Assembly: GCA_964030475.1 (NCBI GenBank)
Contig: CAXIPT010000009.1
Span: forward strand, 996,774-1,060,773
Source: Tethya wilhelma
Taxonomy: Eukaryota; Porifera; Demospongiae; Tethyida; Tethyidae
Reading direction: 5' to 3'
Length of the DNA stretch: 64,000 nt
The notes under the pieces are model-generated. The model was not told the origin of the DNA. It searched no databases and saw only the letters and a list, made by a program, of their open reading frames with translations. Made by a program: the position numbers and the translations under genes. This document shows positions 48,470 through 60,684 of this stretch, one piece after another. How positions within the stretch are numbered: position 1 is the stretch's first letter; every line of letters begins with the position of its first letter.

Positions 48470-49203
48470 ACACTCCCTCATCTGTTTATGTGCCTGTAAT
48501 TATGGTAATTGGTACCCAATATGTTGGACCAATCCAATCACATGAGCCTCAAACTGTGGACGTTACATCCATGCTCANCAATAAGAACATCGCAAGTAAG
48601 CTGGAAAGCCATCAATTACAAGGTCTGATTCACACACAGCTGAAGGAGTTTCACTTTTACCCTCAGAAACAACTTCAGAGACGGCCAGGGAGACTCAGCT
48701 ACAGAACGATCCTCATGGTGGGTAGGAGATGGAGCACTGGGTCCAGTAGAAGCAACAACAGATGAAGTGGAACTCCACTTTTTTTTTCTTTTATCTTTCT
48801 TTTTGAATATAGGAGCAGCCTTTTTGATTAATACTATAAAAGTTCCTGCTTTGTAAAAATAAAAGCTAAAGACACGTGTACAGCCTATGTGATGCTAATC
48901 AGATGGACGTGACTGAAATAAAGTGATACAATAATAAACTTTTAAAAGATGAAACTTATGAAAATGAGATACTGTTGACTGGTAAGTTATTCGACAATGT
49001 AATGACACTAGGTATAAATGATGAAGACATATAGTTAGTACGGCAATATATGGTGAAGACTTCTGCCAACTCTTTCTTGGTCAGGTATATAGTTTTATGC
49101 ATAAAGCACTCGACAGAGTTTTTCTTCAGATGAACATTATAACGTGAATGAGCTTAAAATGGTTGCATGTGATGGTCCTCAGGTGTAGATTTAGTTACGA
49201 AGG
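48470..49203. other. Unassigned stretch with an ambiguous base
   Basis: An open frame at 48466-48765 crosses an n at 48577 and shows no recognised domain. It repeats the 15-mer gactcagctacagaa seen in the exon before it (48347 and 48692). An AATAAA lies at about 48857. I see no convincing gene. Confidence 0.35.
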
Positions 49204-50370
49204 ATGACAGCAAAAGATCGTATGAATATTCAACAGATAAGATCAAAGGATCGAGAAATCCAAAGACTTGGAATGCAACTCCAGGAACTGAATCAGAGAC
49301 TAGTAGACAATGAGCAAGTCACAGCACAGTTCCAAGAGACCAACCAACAACTGCAACGACAGAACAAAGATCTTTACCAGCAAGTTGCAATCACTATAGT
49401 ATTATTGTTTTCCTGTTGTGTCTCCCACCAACCACTGTATGTGAGGAGCCCCTTAAATGGCTAGACTAAATTGTGTACATGTAACAGAAATTATGAACAA
49501 AATGAAAGTGATTATAATGATTTGACATAAAACATGTAGTTTTGATGACAACAGAGAATATCACATGATTTTTACAGTTCTTAAGCTTAAAATCTGCCTC
49601 TATTTGTAAGACTCTTCTGAAATAAAAATTGCAACTACATAGATAGTCTGCAAATATGTTTTTTTTTTCACAACTGGAACTAAATAATAACAATATAATG
49701 ATGGTGTGTAACAGTAATTACAAACAACAAAGTGACTACACGATGTACGTACAGCTTTGTGTACTTTGATGAAAGCAGAAGACATGAATTTTTTTGTATA
49801 GTTCTTAGGCTTTGCCTCTATTTGTGTAAAATTCTTCAGATAGTGTGCAAAACAAGGCTCACTTGAATTTTTTTTCACAACAAGAAATAAAATAATATGA
49901 TGATGTGTAACAGTAATTACAAACAATGAAAGTGATTTGACATGAGACTTGAAAATTTGATAGTTCAATGACTGCCTGCATGAGAGGACTAGAGATCAAA
50001 GTGACTTTGTCATGTGGTACTTTTCAGTATTTTTCTTTCTCAGGTTGTAAACACATGGCACTATAGACTAAATGAGGACAAAAGAAACCACCGACTGATG
50101 AAAGCTAACAGATTGACAGTAGCTGAAAACAATGGCATCAAAACGCACAGCAAAGCTTTAAAAATGTCATTTTTCGTTTTGTTTTGTTTTTTGTTTTTTT
50201 TTGATCTGAAATACTGCTATTTTCAGAAAACAACAGAAGCTCACAGAATCAAGAAATTGAGACAATTCCACACAGACAGTGGACTAGTTGCACGTGGCGA
50301 CCATTCAGAATATGGCATATCCAAATCATCCCACCCCATATTTCCCAGTAGCCCTCCCTTTCCCTACATG
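49204..50370 (+). CDS. Candidate coiled-coil gene, unrecognised
   Basis: Exon-like ORFs encode a Gln/Glu-rich coiled coil. MNIQQIRSKDREIQRLGMQ continues through LNQRLVDNEQVTAQFQETNQ (49204-49383). A second segment begins VVNTWHYRLNEDKRNHR after a good acceptor (about 50044). A third, KTTEAHRIKKLRQFHTDSG, follows the acceptor at about 50226 and ends in a Ser/Pro-rich tail at the donor near 50369. The pattern QQIxSKDxE is faintly like the coiled coil of the meiotic E3 HEI10/CCNB1IP1, and later bits (AFGQTPRARQ, 51.35 kb) might belong to a tail. I saw no RING upstream, and the downstream splice phases do not join cleanly. Treat as a hypothesis. Confidence 0.35.
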
Positions 50371-50399
50371 GTATGTCTCTGTACAAACCTTCATCACTG

Positions 50400-52395
50400 C
50401 ATCCACTCCTACCATTGACCATACTAAATAGTATACACTTCTCTTCAACTTGTCTCTTCAAGAGTATAGTTGGAGTTAATTGTGTTTTGACTGCTCTCAA
50501 TGTGGTTCTCCTTTAGATCAGTAGTGTTGTTAAATACTTTAAAACATAATTGGTACAGATAGCCAAAGAAACATGTTCACATGGTAGTCAAAATGTTGAT
50601 GAACCGTTTTTGTTCAAAACTGCAGAACTTGAATAGTGTTGTAGACATTGTGTATAGAGTTACTCTATTGTGAAAGTTTGTATAATTATAGTAGGATGTA
50701 CTGTGTAATTGGGTCATTGTTCTACTGCTATGTATAGTGCTACTATATTTAGTATTTCCAGCCTTATAAGGCTATATTTTGCTCAGTGACTGTATAGAGA
50801 TATCTTATCCAGGGCTGTTTTAGCCAGTCTCTGTCAAAGATTTGTGTAGACCAGTGAAGTGTTAGGTGAGACAGAAGGCAGAAGCTGATTGTTAATTTAG
50901 CTATAGCAATGCTCATTTTTGAAGAATGTCAAAAGAATGCTCGTTAAACCATTTGTGGATGCCTTAATAGATCTGATCTTGCAGTTTAGCTCTATGTTTA
51001 AAGTTGTAATTCATTCTCTTACTTTACTTGCAGCTATTGCAGGCTCAGCAGTCACCACTGGCCAGCTGTTTCCCCTCCCCTCACAATTATTGGCCCCTGT
51101 TATTACATTTCTTGACTGCTCTCCACCAGTAAGAAAAAGACATTATTTGCATGTCATTGTTGTTCTATCTGTTGTATTCTATTGTATTTGTATTTAGAGA
51201 GCAGACTACCAAGTTTTTGAATATTGTGTTCATGCATAATCACAACACTTCATACTTCTATTTATTAAAAATATTTTATACTGTTGCCATTTTATTAATG
51301 CTCTCCTATGTAGGTGTGACTAGTGCACAGCGGGACCGAGCACGCCATGCTTTTGGGCAAACTCCCAGAGCCCGACAGGCCTCGGAGGACATTGTAAGTG
51401 TGGAACAATGATTATTTATTAAACTAAAAGCTATCAATAGCAGATTTAACCTGCTGCTTAGCCTTGTTTTGAATTTGATCTACTATTACATCAGGGCTGA
51501 CAATTATCAGTAGATTGGAGCTGAATTAAAATGAAAGTAGTCATAATTATGCACGTGTCAAAATTCCAGCAAGCCATTTCTCCACTGTTGATATTTTGGA
51601 CGTGTACTGTTGTATAATGTATGCATAATAATTATAAAGTTTAAATTATTTTATTCTTATGTATCTGTGGAAGGCTGTACTCCTAGCCGGCCCATCAGCA
51701 ACCCAGGAGGCCATGATTGAATTAGGAACTTTGGAAGGTAGGATCAGTTCTGAACAATATACTTGCACATCTATGGGCTATGTATTAGGGAGTGCTGAGT
51801 ATTATAATCCAAAAATTATGTTAAACTTGTACCTCACATGCCAGTGTATAATTAGTAATTTTTCCTCTTTGTAGTCTGGTACAACAGCTAATAAGCAGAC
51901 AGTACAAGGGGCCATTTAGTGGCTTTGAATTAAAATCGTTTGAATCTGGAGTAAGTTCAAATTCAGAATTCTGCATGCCTTGAGTTATAATAAATGTTGC
52001 ATGGCCATACACCTGTCCGACTGTGCCTGGTAGTAGTCTGGGCTTTATATAGCTATATGCTAAAGTCAAAGATTCCTGATTGTACATAATATTTGGCATT
52101 GTGTTGTTTTTGTTCATTTTTTAATAGATCAATGACAAATTTAAAGACATTGACCTGGAGTTGGCGGGAACAGAGGGAAGGGTGAGTATAGTCTTGTTGA
52201 AAAACAACAACTTGATCATATCTACAGCTAGCTATGGTACTGGCATGCAGTCTGCTAGAGCATGGATGTCATGCATGCAGTGATAGGAATACTGTGAGAT
52301 AATACATCTACATACTGGGCATCTAGCCATCTACTATAGGCTAGTGAATGTCAACTTCGCAATAAAATTGAAGTCTTTCATTTTAGTTTGACTGC
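50400..52395. other. Region with possible short exons, unresolved
   Basis: Short conserved-looking frames flanked by plausible splice sites occur at about 51032-51128, 51314-51393 (SAQRDRARHAFGQTPRARQ), 51688-51737 and 52128-52181 (INDKFKDIDLELAGTEGR). They may belong to one gene with the coiled-coil exons upstream, but I could not assemble a consistent reading frame. No transposon ends were recognised. Confidence 0.3.
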
Positions 52396-52565
52396 ATGAG
52401 CTCAAGATTCTCATGTCATTGGTCACACTCAAACTATTTGTCATTACCTCCACAGCTGTTACTGAGAGTGAGCGAGTTGATCGTGATAGATTTCACGATA
52501 AGGGGGCAGCAGTTATTGGTTGCAGCTATAGCTACATACATATCGCCTGACAGAGTACTGGACAT

Positions 52566-52915
52566 GCACCTGTATAATACATGTACACACATAACACAGG
52601 TGGCACTCAGGGTTGAGGACGTCTACAATGTAGTCCTTGATTTAGAGTCAGGGAGCAGCAGTGGGAGTGGCAGTTTGTTTCGGTTTTTGTTTGCTGGGTA
52701 ATGTGCCTTCAAGATGCCAACATCTCCAGGTCAGGTAAGTGAAATACAAGTCAATTTTGCATATCGCTTAGAATATATACTTTACACCTGTATAATACAT
52801 CGATCCACACACGTAATACAGATCGGAGAGGTGGCACTCAGGGTCGAGGACGTGTATAATGTTGTCCTCGATTTAGAGTCAGGGGGCAGCAGTGGGAGTG
52901 GCAGTGGCAGCAACA
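52566..52915 (+). repeat. Tandemly duplicated exon-like segment
   Basis: Two copies encode VALRVEDVYNVVLDLESG followed by a Ser/Gly run, at about 52600-52670 and 52830-52910, with flanking gtataatacat conserved too. The period is about 230 bp. Differences are mostly synonymous, which suggests the segment is or was coding. Confidence 0.7.
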
Positions 52916-53580
52916 TACTGGTCCAGCCTGGCAACAGAACCAAGGTGTTCTATTGCCCAGCATGCAATGAAAATGACGCAAGTTTATTGATTCATGTTCT
53001 CTGATCGCCATTGGCTCCCAGTCACCCCTGTCTGCCCTCCCCCCAAGAAGTCACCTCAGAGCATCCAAAGTTTAAAATATTTTGTGAGAGCATGCCCCCC
53101 ACAATCATGCCCAGACTCCAGTCTCCAGGCTCCTTATGTAGATGCATTGCCACTGGTGATGTACATAATATGCATGAGAGACCATTGGTACTTTGAAATT
53201 TCTAGCTTGTATAACGCGGCACTTCAAAGCAGATCGACTGTTGACAGTAAGTAATGAGGTAGGTCTTCAGCACCACTATTCATGCAGAACGATTTTGAAC
53301 AGCTTTTTAAATCATATAATTATGGTTGATATGAAAACATGCATAGATATTAAACTTGCGTTCACTTTGGTTGCTTTGGTTGCAGGTGCTAGGCGGGGCA
53401 AATATATCTCTGGTTGCAGGCGGCGGGGCAAAGGAAGACCTTCATGTGAATGGTTGCAGGTGTGGGCAGAACTTGAGAAGACCCGCAGTTACAGATCCCA
53501 GCCCTGCGGCGGTTGTTTCGGACCGATTGAACTGCAAGAGCAAAAAATTGAAAGAACAAAATAATGTTGGTACTTTGTAG
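52820..53580 (+). CDS. Candidate terminal exons of an unrecognised gene
   Basis: After the duplicated VALRVEDVYNVVLDLESG segment the frame continues NILVQPGNRTKVFYCPACNE to about 52977. A final exon is suggested by the acceptor before VLGGANISLVAGGGAKEDLH (53385-53580), with NGCRCGQNLRRPA and stop TAG at 53578-53580. An AATAAA at about 53617 follows. CPAC and CRC pairs hint at metal binding, but no family is recognised. Its 5' exons may be the fragments at 51-52 kb. Confidence 0.35.
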
Positions 53581-54224
53581 CTATTTCAAGTTTCTTCGAG
53601 AATTCTGTACTGTCAATAAATGCCGCAATGAATTGCGCATGCAACAATTACTGCATGACCGATAAACTTACACGAGTCTGAGCCTAGCTCGGTCTACGCC
53701 TGAGCACATGTACAGGCTGAATGGTCTGAGCCCGCGGCGGCCATCGGTAGTGACAGTCAAGTCAGGTGGAACTGCCAACCTAAAATAAAAGTAAACAAAC
53801 ACGAATTAAATTACTGACATAATCCAACTGCAAAGACAGCATGTCATTGACTAGCAGGAAAATTATGGAGAAAATGGCCTAAAAATGCTGGGACTTCACC
53901 GATCACAGGGACCCACCTAAGAGAAAATAGCTCTATAGCAGTTATAGACATCGAGAACGAATCCAACAGTCGCAGCAAAAGAAAATTATCGACTTTTTCA
54001 CTTGCGTGACCGCTTTTATTCAGTTTCAAAAACTTTGCCGGAAATATGCCGCCTGCGCGCCGGGCCGCGCCGCGCGCTGAACGAGGATTTGTATTATTAG
54101 AACTAAGTAATATTGAAATAGCTGAGCAAGTCACCCTTCAGTCCTTTCTTGTCAAATTTGGGACACTACTGAACTGTACAGGTATTAATTAAATAGCCAC
54201 TCTTGGCAAAGCTGCTACAACAAG
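53581..54224. promoter_or_regulatory. PTPMT1 upstream region
   Basis: This holds a polyadenylation signal for the preceding unit (about 53617) and a GC-rich block (gcgcgccgggccgcgccgcg, about 54055-54074). No complete gene is seen. A 47-codon frame from 54046 is probably an upstream ORF. Confidence 0.45.
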
Positions 54225-54764
54225 ATGAGTGTCTATGTTATGGTGACTAATTTGGCCCAGGTGGTTGTCAATTGGTTCTGGATGACCGTTGATGGATCTA
54301 TGTTACACAAACTCCTCGCCCGACTCGCCTACTTCCCCTCCATTCTTCGTATGAGTCTGAGAGAGGGACCCAACCGACGCTGGTACGATAGAATCGACCA
54401 GACGGTCATTCTTGGCGCACTGCCTTTTAAAAGTCAAGCTGAAAAGGTGAGTGATCACATAGCATTTAGCTACATGTTGATGATGACATGACATTGTGGT
54501 ATTTAATTGTTTCCAGCTGGTGAAAGTTGATCATGTGAAAGCAGTGTTGTCATACAATGAAGAGTACGAACTCAATTACTTCACGTGCAATACAGAGGTT
54601 TGTCCGTGATATATACCTTTAGCTGATCTTTTGTCATTGTGTAAACAAGCAAACTAGGATGCCGTCAATGGTACCGAGGTTTGCTAAACTTCCTGGCACA
54701 TTAAGATTAAATGCTGTATTGTTTGTTTAATTCTACCAGTTACGTGTTTGTTTTTCTTGCTTCT

Positions 54765-54804
<40 letters not shown>

Positions 54805-55419
54805 TCCAGGAATGGGCCAAGCTAGGTGTCCAGCGACATTGGTTCTCCACCATTGACTTCCAGCCTCCCACCCTGCCTGCCATCTGGAGTGGAGTGAGGG
54901 TCATTGATGAGTGTGGCAAGAAGAAGGAGAGTGTGTACGTCCATTGTAAGGCGGGCAAAGGAAGGAGCACCATTGTTGTAGCCTGCTACCTCATGAAGGT
55001 AAGTAGAAGAGCAGTAGCCTCGTGAACCATTCTCAGTTCTCCAAGTATGTTTTATGTCACCATATTATAGCTTCGTTCCCAAGCTCCTCCTTCGCGAATA
55101 TTTTCTTCAAAAATCATCTCTCCTTATTTTCAAGAAAAATATTTGCAAAGGAGGAGCCTAGGAGCGAGGCTAACCATATTATGTGATCACTGCAATGTAA
55201 CCTCTAGTGTGCAATACTACTTGAGAGCTTAGTCAATTGTATCACTTTCACACATGTAGAAATGTCTTACAATTCTCTCTCCCTCCACAGCAATACAGCT
55301 TCAACCCAAGCGAAGCTCTCATGTTCATCAAGGAACGTCGCCCACAGATCAGTATGAACCCCCGCCAGAAAAAACGCATAGCAGAGTTTTATGAGCAGTT
55401 GAAAACCAAATCGGATTGA
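54225..55419 (+). CDS. PTPMT1: Mitochondrial protein tyrosine phosphatase 1
   Basis: This dual-specificity-type phosphatase of the inner mitochondrial membrane dephosphorylates phosphatidylglycerophosphate in cardiolipin synthesis. Exon 1 (54225-54446) encodes a hydrophobic N-terminus (VVVNWFWMTVDG), then ARLAYFPSILRM and WYDRIDQTVILGALPFKSQ. Exon 2 carries VDHVKAVLSYNEEYEL. Exon 3 (from 54811) carries WAKLGVQRHWFSTIDF and the catalytic CX5R loop VHCKAGKGRS (about 54940-54968). The last exon (55292-55419) carries PSEALMFIKERRPQISMNPR. The Cys and Arg of the P-loop are intact and the Asp of the TIDF segment is present. Introns contain a (GT)n acceptor and a 105-bp transposon. Confidence 0.93.
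54768..54803. repeat. (GT)n microsatellite at PTPMT1 acceptor
   Basis: The run ends tgtgtctccag, the acceptor of exon 3 (54811). Confidence 0.9.
55068..55172. mobile_element. 105-bp foldback element with 9-bp target duplication
   Basis: The inverted ends TAGCTTCGTTCCCAAGCTCC and the complement of ggagcctaggagcgaggcta are flanked by identical ACCATATTA at 55059-55067 and 55173-55181. A 9-bp duplication is typical of Mutator-like elements. It has no coding capacity. It lies in a PTPMT1 intron. Sisters are at 35867 and 62901. Confidence 0.9.
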
Positions 55420-55516
55420 AAAGTGAATGCCTCTATGCATCTTATTTATTCAAATGTGTATACACGTATTTATTGTTAATTCTGTTATTAATGAAATTCC
55501 TGTGGGTAAACTTGTA

Positions 55517-55525
55517 ACCGGAAGT
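55517..55525 (+). promoter_or_regulatory. ETS-type site upstream of DAGL gene 1
   Basis: ACCGGAAGT lies 86 bp before the start codon and 98 bp after the PTPMT1 stop. This consensus is common in core promoters of TATA-less animal genes. Confidence 0.45.
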
Positions 55526-55610
55526 TAAAACGCGAAACTACTGGAAGGCGTGGCTCATTTGGTTTGCTACGACGAGGAAAGAGAGAGCAGAGAAGTCTCA
55601 CCTACCAACC

Positions 55611-58600
55611 ATGCCTCCGATAAGAACTTGTGGAAAGAAATGGAACGTTGCTTCAGACGATTTTGTCCTCCCAAGCCTCGCGGCTATAATCATAAGACTG
55701 ATCAGGTAAGGAGAAGAATTTATACGAAAGAGAAGCTGTAACAGTGCATGTCAAACTTTTAATTGTTTTTTATGCTTTGTTTGTGTACAGTATTGGGTTT
55801 GTAGTTGGTGTTCTCCTCTATCTGTTTGTTGGTCTAGAGGATTGTCCAGAGAGAGAAGATGTTCCTCCATTTCTCTACGGATCTCTCTTTGCCATAGTGG
55901 CACTGGAGTTCATCGTCGTACTAAATGAGAACCTGATCTTCTCTGTGAGCGCTAGAGGAGACATTTACGACCTAAAGAAATCAAGAAAATCGCTAATGAT
56001 TTGGATAGCCGTGAGAGTGGTGCTTTATTTCATTGAATTTCCTCTAGTTCTCACCTGTGCAGTTGCAGTCTTTACGTCAGAATCATTCGGAGCAGGTGCT
56101 CTTGTGTGTTCGGCATATCACAACGGTCCTCTAGCCTTTGCTAAAGTGGTCGTCATTCTCCTAATAGTATCTCTTCTCATTTACGGAGCTGGATTTCTGA
56201 TCTTTGTCGATCCATTTGGTTGCTGCTGTGCACCGAGCATCCTGCCGGATATGAGGTTGACTGAGAGTTTAGGTGAGCAGGGAGGAAAAAGGAGCATTTC
56301 TGACAAAGATCTCGTATATTTGAACAAAAGCAAGGTGGCTAAACTCAACAGAAATTATGTCAGTTATGGGCGCTACATCAGGAAACTGCGAAACTTCCTT
56401 TGCTGTTTGAATGCTGGAGGCAAACGTTCGAGAGTGACAGCCATGCAAGATTTAGCACTGGCTCTGCACACCATCTTCACTACCAAATGTCCAGAAGACA
56501 AACTTGTCCCTTCGGACATCTGGAGTGGTCTGGTCCTTGTCAGCAGAGACCAGAAACGGAGGAAATTGACTTGCGAGGCTTGTAAAGATGGAGCCACAAG
56601 ATGTCCCTGCCTGATAGAGGACTTCAAGGAGGTATGTGTGTGGGTTTAATGAAAACTATTATTTTTTGTACCTTCAAATATTTAGACTATGTAACTTCCC
56701 TTTTATTCTCTAGGAAGTTAGTATACAATGTTGTGCACAGACTCAGTATAATATACGTAATAATAATCATAATAATAATATTATGATCATGCATATTAGA
56801 GCACTTATGTATAGCATGTTTCATGCAATTAGCCTAGCTTAGTGTGAAGTCCATCTTATGATGATTGTGTCCTTGGTCTGTCTCCTCAGCTCACCTTCGA
56901 GTGCCTCTCCTCTCAAGTGCCAGCTGGCTACGACCACAAGACCCCCCACAGAGAATTTGAGTGGGACAAACTGGTACGTGAGTTAATAAAGTAGGCTATA
57001 AAGTTATATTAATAACCTGGAATTTATTCATTTGTAACTCAATAAATTGCATGAGTGCTCACATAGTTATTGCTTGTTTCATCCTGCTGTGCAAAATGTG
57101 GAAAATGTGGAAAATGTGATTAGAAAGTAACAGTTTAATGTATGAAAGCAACGGTGATGTACAATATTACATGTAGGATGAGAGGGTGTTGTTTGAAGAC
57201 CTGGTACACTACATGCATTACGCCATGGGTGTCTATGGTTGGCCACTCCACGTCTTTGACAAGATCTGCTGTGGATTCTGTGAACTTTGTACCGTCACAT
57301 GGTGAGCGGAAATCAGCTCCTTATACATAATGCATCAGTCATAGAGCACATGCATGTACATACACGCACACACACTCATGCATTATTCAGTTGTGTGTGC
57401 AACTATCGATGCTTTAACAAGCGGTATGGCGTGGACATTGTGAAAGACGACATGTGTATGAGTGGAGTGGGAACCATACGACTGAGATCCAAGATCAGGG
57501 AATCAGAGATCCTCTACGTCTCGTACATCAATGAGGTCTGGCAAAAAGAGAAAAAGAAATAATGTGTGACTGTATGATCAAATAGTGTAACTTGTGGGAT
57601 TAAACTGTGAAGAATTTTTATAAATTCTCCCCATCTCCCCCACATACATACATACATACGTACACACACACAACTCTCAGATATGGCAGGCTCCCTATAG
57701 CATATGTGTGGACCATCAGCGCCAGTCCCTGGTTGTCACGGTGAGGGGGACCCTGTCAATTAAAGATGCTCTCACGGACCTCAGTGTCAACATGGTGCCC
57801 ATTGACGAGGAGTATGAAGTAGCTGGCCTCAGAGAAGAACAGTACCAGTTTGTCCACAATGTGAGTCTACTGCTGCATGAAAGTTGTAAGGGAAAATCTT
57901 GAGATTTAGCTGGGATTTGTATCCTCAGTCGTTTGATTTCTAGTCAAATGCTCTTACCATGGACTGATCCTAAGCTAATAGACATTGAAGCAGAGCTAGA
58001 CAGCTGTCTGAAAGATAGATATGGCGGTTTTGAAGTTCGCTTTGTCTTTCTTTTCTCTCTCTCTGACATCCACAGGGTGCCTACAACACAGCCAAGAATA
58101 TCTTGGAAACTCTGGAAGGTCATTTGGAGCAGTATCTCACTGGAGAGTATGCTAACTACACACTAGTCATCACTGGCCACTCCCTTGGAGCTGGTGTTGC
58201 CAGCGTATTGGCCCTCTTGCTCAGACCAAAGTATAAGGATCTTGTGTGCTACGCTTTCTCACCTCCAGGTTGTATCTTCAGGTAGCAAAACTTCTACAGT
58301 TTATAGTTTGTGTATGTAATATCGTGGGGGAATTTATACTGAATTATGAATGTACATTATATATTGTATTCACTACTTTACATTTGCTGACTAATGCACA
58401 CACACCCACATACCCTTACAGTTTCCCATTAGCCCATTACTCAAGGGACTTCATTACATCTGTTGTCCTTGGCAACGACCTCATACCAAGGTAGACATAA
58501 AGCTATATATCAGTGCTATAATTACAGGGACTACCCCATTCTGAAAATAATATCTGTTTGTCATTAGTTAGTAGTTTAAAATGCATTTTACGTTTTATTC

Positions 58601-59713
58601 TATGCACTTTCACTTTCAATTTCAATTTCAGAGTCACTTATCGCTCATTGTTTTACCTCAAAAGACAAGTCTTGCATCTCGTAAAAACCTGTAAAGTTCA
58701 CAAAATAAAGATCCTCTGTCTTCCTCGATGGGTTGACAGCTGCCTCCCTCGTCCTTTGAGGGACTGTCTTTTTGGGAAGAACCGTTTGCCAGAGACTGAT
58801 CTGAGTTCTATTCAAACCCAGCTGAAAGAGGTGATCCAAAAGAGAGACGAAGAGATGAAACAGAAGGAATTTAGGAAAAGAAAAACTTCTGGTTCAGACC
58901 CATTTTATGGTCCAACTGTAGCAAAGAAGCTCAGCAGAAGGTAAGCTCAGCTAGTCTGTTTGCAAGTTTATCCATTGTCTGTTATCGATCAAGTTTATCA
59001 CTCTTCACACAGGTGGAGGAAGAAAACATTTGCTAAAGATTCTCTACACCATTTTGTTGAAGGGATTGAAAATGGTGAACAGGTAGCTGCCTTTCCACCT
59101 GGCAAGATAATCCACATTGAAATTCGCAAAGGAGCCAAGCCATGGTGCCTCGGCTACTGCGCCCCAAATCGTATGAAGGTACACACCATCCCAAGCGAAG
59201 ATCTCTGTGTGATAAAGATGGATCGGGGGATGATAGAGGACCATCTTCCCAACAACGTGCTAGAGTCGCTCAAGAGATGCCAGCAGCAGAAGATCGTAGC
59301 TCGAGGCTATGATCACCCAGATGACACCAACAGTGAGACTTGGAGGAGAAGGATGGAGCTGCACGACGAGAGACTCAGAATGAGGGCCCCATCAGCACCA
59401 GGTATAAATTTACTTTAGCTAGATAGCTTTAATTTGTAGAAAGTCAATTTATGGAGATTTGGCTAGAAATTAAGACTGAATAAACGGTAAACTCTGTGTG
59501 TGTTGATCAACGGATGTACAACACATGCATGCATTCATACATTATGACAACGTAACAGTTGTTACTAAGCAGCCATCAAATGGGGGCGTATCCTTAGAGA
59601 CTCATTCTGAAGTTTCCGTCTCTAAATATGGGAATCAGCTCCAGGTGGCCATTGAGGTAGAAGAGACTGTCGACAGCAGTAACAGTAACACTTATGCTAG
59701 TACAGAACTATAA
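55611..59713 (+). CDS. Diacylglycerol lipase, paralogue 1
   Basis: This sn-1-specific DAG lipase releases 2-acylglycerols from diacylglycerol at the membrane. The start is ATG 55611: [20 protein letters not shown] matches the DAGL N-terminus (RRWSVGSDDLVLP type). Exon 1 ends at 55705 in phase 2 and joins exon 2 at 55791. Four transmembrane segments follow (about 55790-56215). [19 protein letters not shown] (56512) is conserved. [20 protein letters not shown] and a Cys-rich loop lie at 57.2-57.45 kb. [38 protein letters not shown] (nucleophile Ser, about 58172), [10 protein letters not shown] (catalytic Asp) and HLPNNV (catalytic His position, about 59240) complete the triad. The C-tail is short, ending TYASTEL. 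It is complete and apparently active. Confidence 0.92.
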
Positions 59714-59835
59714 TACAGTTTCACTTTATATTGTTTGTTTATTTCTCTTTCAATATATATCACTTAGTATGAAAATTTATAGCATATAAAAAAAGTTTTA
59801 AAAATTTGTTGGTCATACAAAAATACAAAAGCAAA

Positions 59836-60653
59836 TTAAAAAGTGGGGTTTAAACTAGTTTTTGAGTCAATCTTCACATGCAGATTAGCAACTTTTCTTT
59901 TCTGAGCGAATGACTTTCGACCTGAAGCTGGTGTACCATCGAGATCTGGTAGACTCAACTCAGTCCTGCTTCTAGTGTAAGTAGAGGGGTCACTGCTCTC
60001 AGAAATATTTGTAGCGGCCCCTGGGGGTGACTCAGGATTGCTGAGAGGCTGTCGTGTAGGATTAGGAGATCGTTGAGATACAGTTAATGGATGTGGTGTG
60101 GAATGGGAATCTGATGTGCTGGATTGGGAATCAGAATTTGATATAGTATTGGAATGGGACTCTGTCACTGTGGGTGAGTGTACTTCAACAGGGACCGTAA
60201 TGACGCTCATTTCAGTGTCACTGCCTTCACTGGTCTCTGGTATTCTATACAGCTGTGATGGCTTGTCTATTTTTGGTCCTCCAAGTCCCAGACCCAGACC
60301 GAGATTCACCATAGCTGTTTTTGCAGAGAGCTCCTTCTGGTTTCCCCCATCAACCATATCTGGTGCCGTGCCTAAAGATCTCTTACGCTGGCGTAGAAAC
60401 TCAAACTTGTCTCGATTGAGAAGAGCTTCGCGAGTAAAACTTCTGAGTTTTTCATTTTCAACTCTCTTCTTGTCTATCTCCTGCTTGTTGTAGTTCTCAT
60501 TGGTAAGGAGGTATCTCTTCTCGCAGGTTTCCAAGACGTTCATGACGTGGTTGGGAAGATGGTGGTCTATCATTCCATTGTCAACGATAATCACACACAG
60601 CTCTTCGTTGGCTACATCTTGGACGATGAAGTTTTGTTGCCGTGAACCACAGC

Positions 60654-60684
<31 letters not shown>

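Noticed and set aside
54046..54190. 47-codon ORF with a RasGEF-like phrase (IEIAEQVTLQSFLVKF)
   Set aside because: Too short, GC-rich start, no continuation in frame; most likely an upstream ORF of PTPMT1 or chance.
55550..55741. 63-codon ORF as first exon of the DAG lipase
   Set aside because: Splicing from it at 55705 is out of phase with the transmembrane exon; ATG 55611 in another frame gives the family N-terminus.
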